Assembly (NCBI GenBank): GCA_002364615.1
Contig: DEYP01000022.1
Coordinates: forward strand, 1 to 64,000
Origin: Arsukibacterium sp. UBA3155
GTDB lineage: Bacteria; Pseudomonadota; Gammaproteobacteria; Enterobacterales; Alteromonadaceae
DNA length: 64,000 nucleotides
Reading direction: 5' to 3'
A program made the position numbers and the translations under genes. The notes below the pieces were generated by a model. That model saw only the letters and a program-made list of their open reading frames with translations. It did not search any database and was not told the origin of the DNA. Shown in pieces: positions 37,764-47,049 of this stretch (positions are counted from its first letter, which is position 1; every line of letters begins with the position of its first letter).

Positions 37764-37794
37764 TAAAAAAACGCCCGCAATGGCGGGCGTTTCA
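37764..37794 (-). terminator. Terminator of the DUF4397 lipoprotein gene
   Basis: On the minus strand ACGCCCGCCATTGCGGGCGT folds into a perfect stem and is followed by TTTTTTT, about 45 bp past the stop codon at 37838. Confidence 0.85.
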
Positions 37795-37837
37795 AGTAAC
37801 TATTCAGAACCAGTAAACTGGCAACGTTTTATGTCGC

Positions 37838-39220
37838 TTACTCTACTACAAAGTCATCCATTAGTATTAACCCGACATCGGCCGTTAAGCCTGCACCATC
37901 ACGGGCAATAGCAGTATAAATACTGTTTGCTTCAAGCGTTAACACCACCGGACCAATTGCTGCCATTTTGCTACCAGCAGGTGTTACCGTTACCACATAA
38001 TCACCGGCAGCAAGAGATACATAACCTGTCTCTGATTTAAAAGGTACATCAGCAAACGCAGGGTCTGTAGCAGAAATATCTTCCGTAGCGGTAACATAAA
38101 TATCGACATTACCGGCTAACGTTGAACCATGCACAATGCGAACCTGTGCTTCGGTGGCAATGCGACGCGGCATATCCGGTAATACCAGTGGCTCAATGCT
38201 ATCTTCACCAAGTGAACCTACTGCAAGCACACTGTAAAAAGCACCAGCTTCAAGCGTTAAATCTGCATCTATAACTACCACGCTGTTATCGGCATCAGCA
38301 GCAACTTTTACATTGTAGGTGTCGGGTGCGACGGTAGCGTAATCAGTAAAATCAGGGAAAGATAACGCATCAACCAGTGTTATCGCATCGTTAACAATAA
38401 CATCTACTGCTGGTGCATCGGATACGTTGTGCACTACACGAACCGAAGATGTTGCGCCAACATCAAGAATATCAAGCTCGCTGCCATCCTGACCTACTGC
38501 CAGTAAAGAAATGGGTGATTCGCCTGAGAAGCGGGTATCTACCGCGGCAACAATCAAATCCGTGCCTGCGGCAGATAAATCCAGAGTACCGCTGTCAAAC
38601 ACCACGGTGTCGGTGCCAGGCAGCGCGACACGCACCTGATACTCGCCCGGATCTACTTCGACAAAATCGGTGAAATCTTTATACATTAAGGTGGCTAATG
38701 GCGAGCCAAGCTCGGCATCGGGAGCCGTAACGTGAATATCCACTTCAGGTGCAGTAGAAGCGGCATGCACCACCTGCAGCCGGATTTTACCTGCAGCAAC
38801 ATCATCAACTGTGCCGGTAACGACCAGTGGCTCCAGTGTTTCTTCAGCGACCTTGCCCACAGCAAAAACTGTGTAGCGAACAGCTTCTTCAAGCGCTAGA
38901 TCTAGTGGGCCAATAACAGTTGCTGTCATATCACCAGGCAAAATAGCCTGAACCTGCGCGCTGTAAGTAGCTGGTGGCAACGCAAGCACGTCAGATGCCT
39001 GACCAAACTTTAATCCTTCAATCACAGCAGAGCCATCAGCAAGTACATTAACATCTGGCGCATCTACCGACGCATGAACAACTTGCAATGTTGCATCAAC
39101 TACCGGTGGTGGCGGTGGTGGTGGCACAGGGGTTGGTAAATCTGAGTCATTGTCCAAAAAACAGCCTGCGAGAGACACTGTTAATACAGCAGGGACGGCA
39201 AATTTTAGTATTCCTTTCAT
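37838..39220 (-). CDS. DUF4397 repeat lipoprotein
   Basis: A 460-residue exported lipoprotein: the signal ends VSLAGC with the lipidated cysteine at C20, followed by an Asp-rich and proline-rich spacer (PTPVPPPPPPPV). The rest is four copies of a DUF4397 unit of about 100 residues, each starting with a variant of VRVVHxxxDAPxVDV (LQVVHASVDAPDVNV, LQVVHAASTAPEVDI, VRVVHNVSDAPAVDV, VRIVHGSTLAGNVDI); each unit is a beta-sandwich with a YxVxAVG segment. The last copy is the most diverged. No adhesion or enzymatic motif is seen; such proteins are thought to be surface or envelope proteins. It stands alone with its own terminator. Confidence 0.85.
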   Translation of the reverse strand: MKGILKFAVPAVLTVSLAGCFLDNDSDLPTPVPPPPPPPVVDATLQVVHASVDAPDVNVLADGSAVIEGLKFGQASDVLALPPATYSAQVQAILPGDMTATVIGPLDLALEEAVRYTVFAVGKVAEETLEPLVVTGTVDDVAAGKIRLQVVHAASTAPEVDIHVTAPDAELGSPLATLMYKDFTDFVEVDPGEYQVRVALPGTDTVVFDSGTLDLSAAGTDLIVAAVDTRFSGESPISLLAVGQDGSELDILDVGATSSVRVVHNVSDAPAVDVIVNDAITLVDALSFPDFTDYATVAPDTYNVKVAADADNSVVVIDADLTLEAGAFYSVLAVGSLGEDSIEPLVLPDMPRRIATEAQVRIVHGSTLAGNVDIYVTATEDISATDPAFADVPFKSETGYVSLAAGDYVVTVTPAGSKMAAIGPVVLTLEANSIYTAIARDGAGLTADVGLILMDDFVVE

Positions 39221-39354
39221 GATCCTTACCCTTCAGTTATTAATTGCGTTTTATTTACGACACAACTATTTAACCGGGATCAGATATTTTAACTGCAGAA
39301 AATCACATAAATTTATCTAATTTTTCTAATGATCTAAATTAATCCTGGTAACGT

Positions 39355-40509
39355 TTATTCCAGATTTTTGACTAAATTTTGTACTTGCGCAGGTACAGCC
39401 AAATGCGGTAACAACAGTTGCTGACGCCAGCCGGTCAAATATTCCGGCACGGGCAACAGTGCTCTTTCCTGCGCGGTTACCCGCCAGCACCAGTTAAAGT
39501 ATTCATGCAATTGCCGGCGCACCGATATAAAAGCGGCGGGTATACCGGTGTTAGCCGAAAGCTCTTTAATGGCGCTGCCAAGCTCAGCCAATACCGCTTT
39601 CTCACCCGGAAAATGTTCGACGTGATAGAACGGTTGCGGACATGCTTCCTGTGGCAGCTGTTTAGCTTGCTCTATTAACTCGATTATGGTTTTAGCATGA
39701 CGGCGTAAGTCTCGCCCTGTCATTCCCGGAATATTTAATAAACTCTCCACCGAGCCTGGTTTACGTTTCGCCAGCTCCAGCATTTGAAAGTCTTTAATTA
39801 CCAGACCCAGCGCCAGATCACGACTGGCAGCGTACTCCAGCCGCCACGCTACCAGCTCTCGCAGCACAGCTAAGTCGCGGCTGCGCAGTAAGGTGCCATT
39901 TTTAATTTCCAGATATTTTAGCCGTGGTGGTAACGGGTTCGCCCGCCGCTGTTGCAATTGCTGCCCTTCTGCCAATAATAAAGGTAACAATGCCGGATCC
40001 GTAAACTGGGTCAGCAGATGCTGGTAAAGTGGCAGCAGATAGGTCACGTCGTTTGCTGCATACTCCAACTGCTTTTCGGCTAAAGGCCGGGCCAGCCAAT
40101 CGGTGCGTGATTCACTTTTGTCCAGTAACTCACCGGTGGCCTGCTCAACCAGCCTGGCATAGCCAATACTACTACCAAGGCCCAGCAATTCTGCTGCCAG
40201 TTGGGTATCAAAGAGCGGCTGAATATGAGTAATGCCAATGGTTGCAAGCGCTTCCAGATCTTCATTACATGAGTGAAGTGTTTTAACAATGGTTTCATCT
40301 GCAAACAGCTGGGCCAAAGGCTGCCAATCAGTAATGGTCAGCGGATCAACCAGCGCCAGCTGCTTGCCGTCAAATAGCTGAATTAAACCCAGTTTCGGAT
40401 ACAACGTACTCTGTCGAATAAACTCAGAATCAACGGCCAGCGCACTCTGGCCAGCAGCATTCTGACAATACTGTGCCAGAGTGTGGTTATCAGTTATCAA
40501 GTAACTCAT
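39355..40509 (-). CDS. rnd: Ribonuclease D
   Basis: 3'-5' exoribonuclease that trims tRNA and other small RNA 3' ends. The 384-residue protein has the DEDD exonuclease motifs in order: AVDSEFIRQSTLYPKLGLIQLF near 20-42 (D, E), HSCNEDLEAL near 78-87, and the third motif around YAANDVTYLLPLYQHL near 163-177 (Y, D). An HRDC domain follows (about 210-290). GAGAAGT lies upstream of the ATG. It is the gene downstream of fadD, the same order as in E. coli, but a terminator separates the two. Confidence 0.95.
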   Translation of the reverse strand: MSYLITDNHTLAQYCQNAAGQSALAVDSEFIRQSTLYPKLGLIQLFDGKQLALVDPLTITDWQPLAQLFADETIVKTLHSCNEDLEALATIGITHIQPLFDTQLAAELLGLGSSIGYARLVEQATGELLDKSESRTDWLARPLAEKQLEYAANDVTYLLPLYQHLLTQFTDPALLPLLLAEGQQLQQRRANPLPPRLKYLEIKNGTLLRSRDLAVLRELVAWRLEYAASRDLALGLVIKDFQMLELAKRKPGSVESLLNIPGMTGRDLRRHAKTIIELIEQAKQLPQEACPQPFYHVEHFPGEKAVLAELGSAIKELSANTGIPAAFISVRRQLHEYFNWCWRVTAQERALLPVPEYLTGWRQQLLLPHLAVPAQVQNLVKNLE

Positions 40510-40523
40510 TAATACTTCTCATA

Positions 40524-40553
40524 AAAAACAAAACCGGCAACAGCCGGTTTTGG
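40524..40553 (-). terminator. Terminator between fadD and rnd
   Basis: AAACCGGC and GCCGGTTT form an 8-bp stem with a 4-nt loop, with T-rich flank GTTTTTTAT on the minus strand, immediately after the fadD stop codon. Confidence 0.8.
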
Positions 40554-40554
40554 A

Positions 40555-42210
40555 TTAATCACGCAGCTCACGCCGCAGGATCTTACCAACATTGGTTTTC
40601 GGTAATTCGTCCCGGAATTCTACCAGTTTTGGCACTTTGTAGCCCGTTAAATGTTGTTTGCAGTGAGCAATCACTTCCTGCTCCGTCAGCGATTGATCTT
40701 TCTTGACGATAACAACCTTTACAATTTCACCAGACGCTTCGTTCGCTACACCAACAGCGGCCACTTCCAATACTTTTTCGTCCATGGCAACAACTTCCTC
40801 AATCTCATTCGGAAATACGTTGAAGCCAGAGACAATAATCATGTCTTTTTTGCGATCAACGATATAGAAGAAGCCTTCATCATCCATGGTGGCGATATCA
40901 CCAGTGTACAACCAGCCGTTTTTAATGGTTTTAGCGGTTTCTTCCGGCCGGTTTAAGTAGCCAACCATCACTTGCGGGCCCTGCACCAGCATTTCACCCG
41001 GTTCCCCCATAGCGACATCGTTGCCTTCTTCGTCCACAATCCGGATCAAGGTTGAGGGCGCTGGCAAACCAATACTGCCATTAAAATCATCTAAATCGAA
41101 CGGGCTCAGCGTTACCAGCGGACAGCACTCGGTTAGGCCGTAACCTTCCAGCAAACGGGTCTTCGTCACTTTTTTCCAACGTTCAGCGACAGGGCGCTGC
41201 ACCGCCATACCACCGCCAAGCACCAGCCTTAAACCACTAAAATCTAAGTCGGCAAACCCCGGTGTGTTAAGCAAACCGTTAAACAGGGTGTTAACCCCGG
41301 TAATAGCGGTAAACGGGAATTTAGACAGCTCTTTAACAAACGCCGGCATGTCACGCGGGTTGGTGATAAGTAAATTGGTGCCGCCATACTTGAAAAAGGT
41401 GAAGAAATTCGCCGTTAAGGCAAAAATATGATAAAGCGGCAATGCCGTCACCACGTGCTCTTTACCCTTATCCAGAAAGCTGTCGAGAAAGCCGCTACAT
41501 TGCTCCAGGTTTGCCACCATATTACGATGCGATAACATTGCACCTTTTGATACGCCGGTGGTACCTCCGGTGTATTGCAGGAAAGCGATATCCTGGCCGG
41601 TTATTTCCGGTTTCTGATATTTCAGATGCTGGCCTTTTTCCAATACCGCATTAAAAGTAATGGTTTTACTTAATGAATAAGCCGGAACCAGCTTTTTGAC
41701 ATGTTTTACCACCAGATTAACGATACTGCCTTTTACCAACCCCAGCATGTCACCCATTTTGGTAAGAATAATGTGGTCGAGCCCAACCTGTTTTTCAACT
41801 GCCGCCAACGTGTGCGCAAAGTTTTCAACAATAACAATCGCTTTTGCTTTTGAATCGGTTAGCTGATGCTGTAATTCACGCGGCGTATAAAGCGGGTTAA
41901 CATTGACCACAGTACAACCAGAGCGCAGCACCCCCATTAATACCACCGGATACTGCAATAAGTTGGGCATCATAATGGCAACCGCATCACCTTTTTTCAG
42001 GCCAAGGTCTTTTTGTAAATAAGCCGCGAAGGCTTTGCTTAACTTGTCCAGTTCACGATAGCTGATGCTTTTACCCATATTAATAAAGGCGGTCTTATCG
42101 GCAAACTGACTAATGCTCTGAGTGAAGATATCGAGCAGGGAAGGGTAATGATCAGCATCAATTTCTGCGGGCACACCTGACGGGTAACGCTTTAACCAAA
42201 CTTTATCCAC
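40555..42210 (-). CDS. fadD: Long-chain-fatty-acid-CoA ligase
   Basis: Activates imported fatty acids to acyl-CoA for beta-oxidation. The 551-residue enzyme has the AMP-binding motif [18 protein letters not shown] near 213-230 and the fatty-acyl signature [20 protein letters not shown] near 425-445, with the C-terminal lysine block [12 protein letters not shown]. The start is GTG at 42210 with AAGGAG 7 bp upstream. Position next to rnd supports fadD. No paralogue is adjacent, and the regulator FadR is not in the window. Confidence 0.94.
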   Translation of the reverse strand: MDKVWLKRYPSGVPAEIDADHYPSLLDIFTQSISQFADKTAFINMGKSISYRELDKLSKAFAAYLQKDLGLKKGDAVAIMMPNLLQYPVVLMGVLRSGCTVVNVNPLYTPRELQHQLTDSKAKAIVIVENFAHTLAAVEKQVGLDHIILTKMGDMLGLVKGSIVNLVVKHVKKLVPAYSLSKTITFNAVLEKGQHLKYQKPEITGQDIAFLQYTGGTTGVSKGAMLSHRNMVANLEQCSGFLDSFLDKGKEHVVTALPLYHIFALTANFFTFFKYGGTNLLITNPRDMPAFVKELSKFPFTAITGVNTLFNGLLNTPGFADLDFSGLRLVLGGGMAVQRPVAERWKKVTKTRLLEGYGLTECCPLVTLSPFDLDDFNGSIGLPAPSTLIRIVDEEGNDVAMGEPGEMLVQGPQVMVGYLNRPEETAKTIKNGWLYTGDIATMDDEGFFYIVDRKKDMIIVSGFNVFPNEIEEVVAMDEKVLEVAAVGVANEASGEIVKVVIVKKDQSLTEQEVIAHCKQHLTGYKVPKLVEFRDELPKTNVGKILRRELRD

Positions 42211-42382
42211 CGTCCACTCCTTTCTTTTAAAGTTATTATTTTATAGTTATAAAAATGGCTGCCCGCAATAGCGTCTGATGCTTTATTGCCGGTTAATAAG
42301 CCTGATATTGAGTATTTACTCTAGCGCTAATCATCCCACAATTGCCCGTGTTGCACAATTAGCTTGCTACCGTTGGCGCTAA

Positions 42383-43243
42383 TCAACTTCCATTTGCTGG
42401 TTTTATAAACTTTAAGGTCATCCGATCACTTTCACCAATTGCCTGATACAGCTCCCGATTATAATTGCCCAGCGCCAGAGTGGGTGGCAAGGTATACACG
42501 CCTTTCGGGTGGTCCTTTGTGTCCCGCAAATTCGCGTTAATTTCGCTGCGCTCAACCAGCTCAAAGCCAACTTGCTCAGCTGCTGCAATCACATAAGCTT
42601 CGTCCAGATACCCCTCAACAGCTACACTGGTGGTGTCAGATAAGGTGGCTGCACGATGCTCAACTAACCCCAGTACGCCACCGGGTGCAATCAGATCATA
42701 CAAGGCTTGCAAGGTTGCAGATAAGTGCCCTCTTTCATCCCAGATATGGGCATTTCGAAATGACAGCACCATATCAAACTGATCCGCCGCTAAAGCAGGT
42801 TCAAAATAAGGAGGTTCGAACTCAACCTGATGCACCGTTCCAAAATACTGCTGCTGCGCAGCAATACGCTCAGAAAGTTCAGCGCTTAAGCGTGCCCAGA
42901 ACTTTGCTCTCTCGTCTTTTAGCGTACCGTCATCACCACTGAACTGCGCTATCGTCAACTGGCCCTGATCTTTTAAATAGGGCGCCAGAATTTCGGTATA
43001 CCAGCCACGACCGGGCCACACTTCCAGCACCGACATCTGCGGCTTTATCCCAAAAAAATGCAGGGTATCTGCGGGGTGCCGGTATTGGTTGCGGGCGATA
43101 TGCTCTGCGCTGCGCTCACTATGCAGCGCCAGCTCGCTTAATTTTTGCCGTGGATCAGCCTCAGATGCGTGTGTTTGCCATGCCAGACTAACTGCCACTA
43201 TCAGTACTACTGTCAGTACTATGTTTATTATTATTTTTTTCAT
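42383..43243 (-). CDS. Exported SAM-dependent methyltransferase-like protein
   Basis: A 286-residue protein with an N-terminal signal peptide (KKIIINIVLTVVLIVAVSLAW, cleavage near HAS-EA) followed by a class I methyltransferase-like domain: SVLEVWPGRGWYTEILAPYL is motif I, GDDGTLKDERAKFWARL follows, and DMVLSFRNAHIW resembles motif IV. The combination of signal peptide and Rossmann methyltransferase (COG4798-type) is seen in several gammaproteobacteria. SAM is not known to be available in the periplasm, so the export signal is puzzling; the protein may be anchored or bind another ligand. AAGGAAG precedes the ATG. No partner gene is obvious. Confidence 0.75.
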   Translation of the reverse strand: MKKIIINIVLTVVLIVAVSLAWQTHASEADPRQKLSELALHSERSAEHIARNQYRHPADTLHFFGIKPQMSVLEVWPGRGWYTEILAPYLKDQGQLTIAQFSGDDGTLKDERAKFWARLSAELSERIAAQQQYFGTVHQVEFEPPYFEPALAADQFDMVLSFRNAHIWDERGHLSATLQALYDLIAPGGVLGLVEHRAATLSDTTSVAVEGYLDEAYVIAAAEQVGFELVERSEINANLRDTKDHPKGVYTLPPTLALGNYNRELYQAIGESDRMTLKFIKPANGS

Positions 43244-43464
43244 AGCTTCCTTTTACCACTATTCAGCTTGCTATACATCATATACGTAGGACCACAATTC
43301 AACGCATTCGTTCTAAGATAGCCTGCCCTGGCAAAAATTGTCCAGCAAAACACCTATTTGATAAACTTAAAGTAAAATGATGTTTGCCCGTCGCAAGATA
43401 CTTGGTCGCTCTGCACGGTTGACGTACACTGTGTTTCATACCGAACACCATCAAGGTTTATACC

Positions 43465-44769
43465 ATGCGTTCAGCCTTTTTATTTGTTGCCTTAGCGAGC
43501 CTACTGCCATTAAATGCCATTGCCGCGCCCAAAAACATCATTTATATGATTGGCGATGGTATGGGGCCGTCCTATGTAGCAGCGTACCGTTATTATCAGC
43601 ATGATCCGGCAAAGGCAGATGTGGTCCCAACGGTATTTGATGCGTTATTAACTGGCATGGCCAGTACTTATCCAGATGACGATACTTTGGTAACCGATTC
43701 GGCCGCAGGCGCAACGGCCCTGGCTACAGGAGTGAAAAGCTATAACGGCGCTATCTCGGTTAACCGGCAACACATTCCCATTGGTACCATGATGCAATTA
43801 GCAAAACGGCTGGGTAAGACCAATGGCATAGTCGCCAGCTCGCAAGTGAATCATGCCACCCCTGCATCATTCCTGGCGCACAGTAAAAGTCGGCGTAATA
43901 TGAATGATATTGCCGATATGTATCTGGATTACCGCATTGACGGCATGCCCGTTGCTGATTTAATTATTGGCGGTGGCAGTAAATATTTTGCGCGGGAAGA
44001 TAGAAACTTAATTGCAGGCTTTAGCGCCTTGGGTTACCAGTATACTGACGATTATGCCCAGCTTGACCAGATAACCCGGTTACCCGCGCTCGCTTTACTA
44101 TCTGAAGACGCCCTGCCAGCAGCATTGAATTCTGATGTTGATAACATACTAGCGACCCTGACCGGCAAAGCGCTGCAATTATTATCTGGTGCGGACAACG
44201 GTTTCGTATTAATGGTGGAAGGCAGTCAGATTGACTGGTGCGGCCACGATAATGATATTGCCTGTGCCATGGCTGAAATGCACGATTTTGCAAAAGCGAT
44301 TGAAGTTGCCAGGGCCTATGTCGATACCCATCCCGATACCTTACTTATTATTACTGCTGACCATGAAACCGGCGGATTATCCATGGGCGCTAACGGCATT
44401 TACCAATGGAGAACGGAGGTTATTCAAAAAGTGAAAGCAACAGGCCGGGCCATAGCGAAGCAGTTGCAACAACTGGAAAACCAGCAGCAAATCAGTAAAC
44501 GCTTTACTGAGCTAACCGGGCTTACCTTAGACAAAGCGCAGTTAAATTTGTTGCTGCAAGCACTTAAAGACGATGATGAAAAAGTGGCCCGCAGCCAGAT
44601 TTTACAGTTTATTAGCGATGCGTCATTAACAGGATGGACCAGCAGCGGCCATACTGCCGCCGATGTGCCGGTAATGGCCTACGGCAAACAGGCGGGCGAG
44701 TTCACCGGCTTTATGGATAATACAGCAATTGCCAAAAAACTGATTCAGTATATTCAGCAAACTCAATAA
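43465..44769 (+). CDS. Alkaline phosphatase (PhoA-type)
   Basis: Periplasmic or secreted metallo-phosphatase of 434 residues. The signal peptide is MRSAFLFVALASLLPLNAIA. Metal and nucleophile motifs: IIYMIGDGMGPS with D31, and TDSAAGATALATGVK with catalytic S79. Further ligands are in EGSQIDWCGHDND (about 250-262) and ITADHETGG near 298, and the end region has GHTAADVPVMAYG. It is in the PhoA/PhoD-like alkaline phosphatase superfamily, closest to the PhoA-type. AAGGT precedes the ATG. No Pho box was identified with confidence. Confidence 0.93.
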   Translation: MRSAFLFVALASLLPLNAIAAPKNIIYMIGDGMGPSYVAAYRYYQHDPAKADVVPTVFDALLTGMASTYPDDDTLVTDSAAGATALATGVKSYNGAISVNRQHIPIGTMMQLAKRLGKTNGIVASSQVNHATPASFLAHSKSRRNMNDIADMYLDYRIDGMPVADLIIGGGSKYFAREDRNLIAGFSALGYQYTDDYAQLDQITRLPALALLSEDALPAALNSDVDNILATLTGKALQLLSGADNGFVLMVEGSQIDWCGHDNDIACAMAEMHDFAKAIEVARAYVDTHPDTLLIITADHETGGLSMGANGIYQWRTEVIQKVKATGRAIAKQLQQLENQQQISKRFTELTGLTLDKAQLNLLLQALKDDDEKVARSQILQFISDASLTGWTSSGHTAADVPVMAYGKQAGEFTGFMDNTAIAKKLIQYIQQTQ

Positions 44770-44816
44770 GGCTGGAGCCACTCGCCCGGCAAGTTGCTTA
44801 ACAACCGCATCCCGGT

Positions 44817-45335
44817 CTACTCTGTGGCCAGAAGCTGGCGTCGTAATTTTGGTGCTGTCGTGTCAGGATGAAGCCAGATATCGAAAAACGCCGGCGCAAA
44901 TTCAGCATCCTCTACCACCCCGATATCAGTGTCATTAAAATAAAATCGAACCAGACCTTGCTCAGTCAACAGTGCTGCCAGCCGGTCTCCCTCTGTAACA
45001 TCACGCCATAATTCATCCAGAGTCGCAGCCCACGCTTGCTGCTGTTGCTCTGTGCTATGGCCAAGCTCCTGCCATTGGTCTACTGTCGCATCAATAAACT
45101 CTTTTTTACTGATATCCCGCTTATACGTCAGTTCCAGCATCAACGGCCTGCTTTGCTGGTAATCGCTGAAGGTACCGCTGGTACTGGCCAGCCTGGCATC
45201 ATAAAGTTGCCAGAACAAATACCGGTAACTGCCCTCACCTACTGTTTTCAGCTTTGGTGTTGCTGCCGCCTCTGGTGCTGCCATAACCATCGTGCTGAAA
45301 CCGATTATCAATAAACTAATTAGTAGCTTGCGCAT
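44817..45335 (-). CDS. Chalcone-isomerase-like (PF16036-type) exported protein
   Basis: A 172-residue protein with a signal peptide (LLISLLIIGFSTMVMA) and a domain like the bacterial chalcone isomerase-like family: VGEGSYRYLFWQLYDARL then a middle helix-rich part with LELTYKRDISKKEFIDATV and the ending RFYFNDTDIGVVEDAEFAPAFFDIWL. These proteins are often in operons with an SDR, DUF2878 and other genes of photo-oxidative or membrane lipid response. AGGAGG precedes the ATG. Enzyme activity is unproven; the family is related by fold only to plant chalcone isomerase. It overlaps the preceding DUF2878 gene by 20 bp. Confidence 0.8.
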   Translation of the reverse strand: MRKLLISLLIIGFSTMVMAAPEAAATPKLKTVGEGSYRYLFWQLYDARLASTSGTFSDYQQSRPLMLELTYKRDISKKEFIDATVDQWQELGHSTEQQQQAWAATLDELWRDVTEGDRLAALLTEQGLVRFYFNDTDIGVVEDAEFAPAFFDIWLHPDTTAPKLRRQLLATE

Positions 45336-45858
45336 AAAACCTCCTGCTATACCCTAATACCACCCCGAGCGAGCCCCACACCAACACCAGCACCACAAAC
45401 GACCAGTGCGCCATCGGAAACTGCAACAGACCGCCGCTAAGTGCGGCGCCGCCAAGGTAAGAAAGCGGCCCCCCGGTAGCGCCCAGTAAAAACCCCAACC
45501 ACCATGGGCGCAAAAACCCCGCCATGGTTTCAACCGCTGCCAGTGCAAACAGAAACCAAATTAAGATAAACCAGACGGGCAATAATGCGGCGCCACTAAA
45601 TGAAATAACATTGAAGCTCACCAGCAAGGTGTCAATAACGACACCGGTTAGCCCGATAAGCAACACGGCAATTCTGGCGCGCGCCGGCAGGCAATAAATA
45701 CCATATAGGCCGTAAGCGATGGCCGGAACAATAGCCCAGCTATGAAAATACACCAATGCCAGCCACGCCAGCTCAAAACCAACAATTGAACGCCAGTGAA
45801 TGCCTTTGGGCGGACTTAAATAGCCGGTAGATATTTGTGAAGTGCTGACATTACTCAT
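45316..45858 (-). CDS. DUF2878 membrane protein
   Basis: A 180-residue inner-membrane protein with about five hydrophobic segments. WWLGFLLGATGGPLSYLGGAAL near 118-140 is the typical DUF2878 motif, and the family is always found with chalcone-isomerase-like and SDR genes. It overlaps the SDR gene by 4 bp and the chalcone-isomerase-like gene by 20 bp, so the three are one operon. Function is unknown. Confidence 0.8.
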   Translation of the reverse strand: MSNVSTSQISTGYLSPPKGIHWRSIVGFELAWLALVYFHSWAIVPAIAYGLYGIYCLPARARIAVLLIGLTGVVIDTLLVSFNVISFSGAALLPVWFILIWFLFALAAVETMAGFLRPWWLGFLLGATGGPLSYLGGAALSGGLLQFPMAHWSFVVLVLVWGSLGVVLGYSRRFYAQATN

Positions 45859-46595
45859 TGCTGTTTCATCTTACTGGCAACATTGTTGCGCAGAGTATAA
45901 GGCAATAAATCTAACGTTTTTAACATAAAACTTAACCGTCGAGGGAAGCGCAGCCGTGCCTTTTTATTGTTGATCCCAGTAAATATACGCTTCGCTGCAT
46001 CTTCCGGAGCCATCAGAAACGGCATTTCAAAATCATTTTTACGGGTAAGCGGCGTGTCGATAAAGCCCGGTTCTATTAAACAGACGTTTATATCGGTATC
46101 GGCCAGGTCAACCCGCAAACTTTCAGCGAAATACGCTACCGCCGCTTTGCTGGCGCCATAAGCTTCAGCGCGGGTAAAAGGGAAAAAATGGGACATGGAA
46201 CTGACTATAGCAAGGGTGGGATGGCTTCCTTTATTCAGCAGCGGCAGAAGATACCGGGTGCAAGCCACCACGCCCTGAACATTGACTGCAAAGGTGCGCT
46301 CAAATGCGGCCAGATCCAGATCTGTCGCGTCAACATATTCACAGGTACCGGCATTGAGAATTACCGCATCAAATTTCTGGCCGGAGGGTAATCCTGCCGT
46401 CCAGTTTGCAAGTGCAACACTATCGGTCACATCTAAACTAACCGGTTTTATGTTGCTATTGCTTCTGGCCAGTTCAGCGAGTTTATCGGCAGAGCGCGCT
46501 ACTGCAAAAACCTGCCAGCCATTAGCGGCATAGTGCAGTGCAGTTGTTTTCCCCATGCCAGAACTGGCACCGGTTATCAGACAGGTTTTAGCCAT
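45855..46595 (-). CDS. Short-chain dehydrogenase/reductase
   Basis: A 246-residue NAD(P)-dependent SDR. The cofactor motif is CLITGASSGMGKTTAL at the N-terminus, NAG is in VILNAGTCEYV, and the catalytic Tyr-Lys pair is in YGASKAAVAYF near residues 146-156. The end has RLSFMLKTLDLLPYTLRNNVA, an amphipathic tail. AAGGATG precedes the ATG. It is the first gene of the SDR-DUF2878-chalcone-isomerase-like operon; in related bacteria the same cluster also carries an amine oxidase, DUF1365 and cyclopropane fatty-acid synthase-like genes, which are missing here. Confidence 0.88.
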   Translation of the reverse strand: MAKTCLITGASSGMGKTTALHYAANGWQVFAVARSADKLAELARSNSNIKPVSLDVTDSVALANWTAGLPSGQKFDAVILNAGTCEYVDATDLDLAAFERTFAVNVQGVVACTRYLLPLLNKGSHPTLAIVSSMSHFFPFTRAEAYGASKAAVAYFAESLRVDLADTDINVCLIEPGFIDTPLTRKNDFEMPFLMAPEDAAKRIFTGINNKKARLRFPRRLSFMLKTLDLLPYTLRNNVASKMKQQ

Positions 46596-46681
46596 AATAC
46601 ATCCTTATAATGTCGCTGCATCGCAGCTGTTACACAGATAAATATAAGGGGTTTACGGCAATTTCGCCCGACTGGATTGGC

Positions 46682-46987
46682 TCAGGCGTAAAGATCAACA
46701 CCCAGCAATGACTGAACTTCGGCGCGGCGCTGCTCATTTTGCTGGCTTTGATAAGCGGCAACAGCTTGCTGGCCGCGACTGGAGTTCGCATTTTGAAAAT
46801 TGTTTTGCTTGCTACGTTGTTCGCTATCGAGCAGGTTAATCGCTTGCTGACTGGCCCTGACACCTTCACCTTGTTGGGTAATTGTGCGCTTTTCTTCCAG
46901 CAATGGCGCACGGCGCTGCTCGGTACCAGCAAACACACTGGCAACATTAGCGGGAGCATTCAGGCTTTGATTTACAGTCAGGCTCAT
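46682..46987 (-). CDS. Small conserved-looking protein, unknown function
   Basis: A 101-residue, Gln/Asn/Arg-rich cytoplasmic protein with no signal peptide or known domain. The C-terminal half (QQAVAAYQSQQNEQRRAEVQ then SLLGVDLYA) resembles short proteins often found next to tsaB/yoaA in Alteromonadales and sometimes mislabelled as chromosome partitioning proteins; this is from memory and not tested. A promoter-like pair lies upstream (47017-47044), which supports it as a real gene. An opposite-reading-frame ORF in the same place (46630-46959) has no such support. Confidence 0.55.
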   Translation of the reverse strand: MSLTVNQSLNAPANVASVFAGTEQRRAPLLEEKRTITQQGEGVRASQQAINLLDSEQRSKQNNFQNANSSRGQQAVAAYQSQQNEQRRAEVQSLLGVDLYA

Positions 46988-47016
46988 AACATCTTCATAG
47001 TAAGCAAACTGGCTTA

Positions 47017-47044
47017 ATTATAACCAGTTTGCAGGTTTAACCAA
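47017..47044 (-). promoter_or_regulatory. Promoter of the 101-residue protein gene
   Basis: On the minus strand TTGGTT (47039-47044) and TATAAT (47017-47022) are separated by 16 bp. The -10 box sits inside a small inverted repeat AAACTGG/CCAGTTT (47006-47030), which could be a weak tsaB terminator or an operator. Confidence 0.6.
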
Positions 47045-47049
47045 GTATT

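Noticed and set aside
46630..46959. 109-residue ORF overlapping the 101-residue gene in another frame
   Set aside because: No promoter or ribosome site favours it and its composition is that of a shadow frame.
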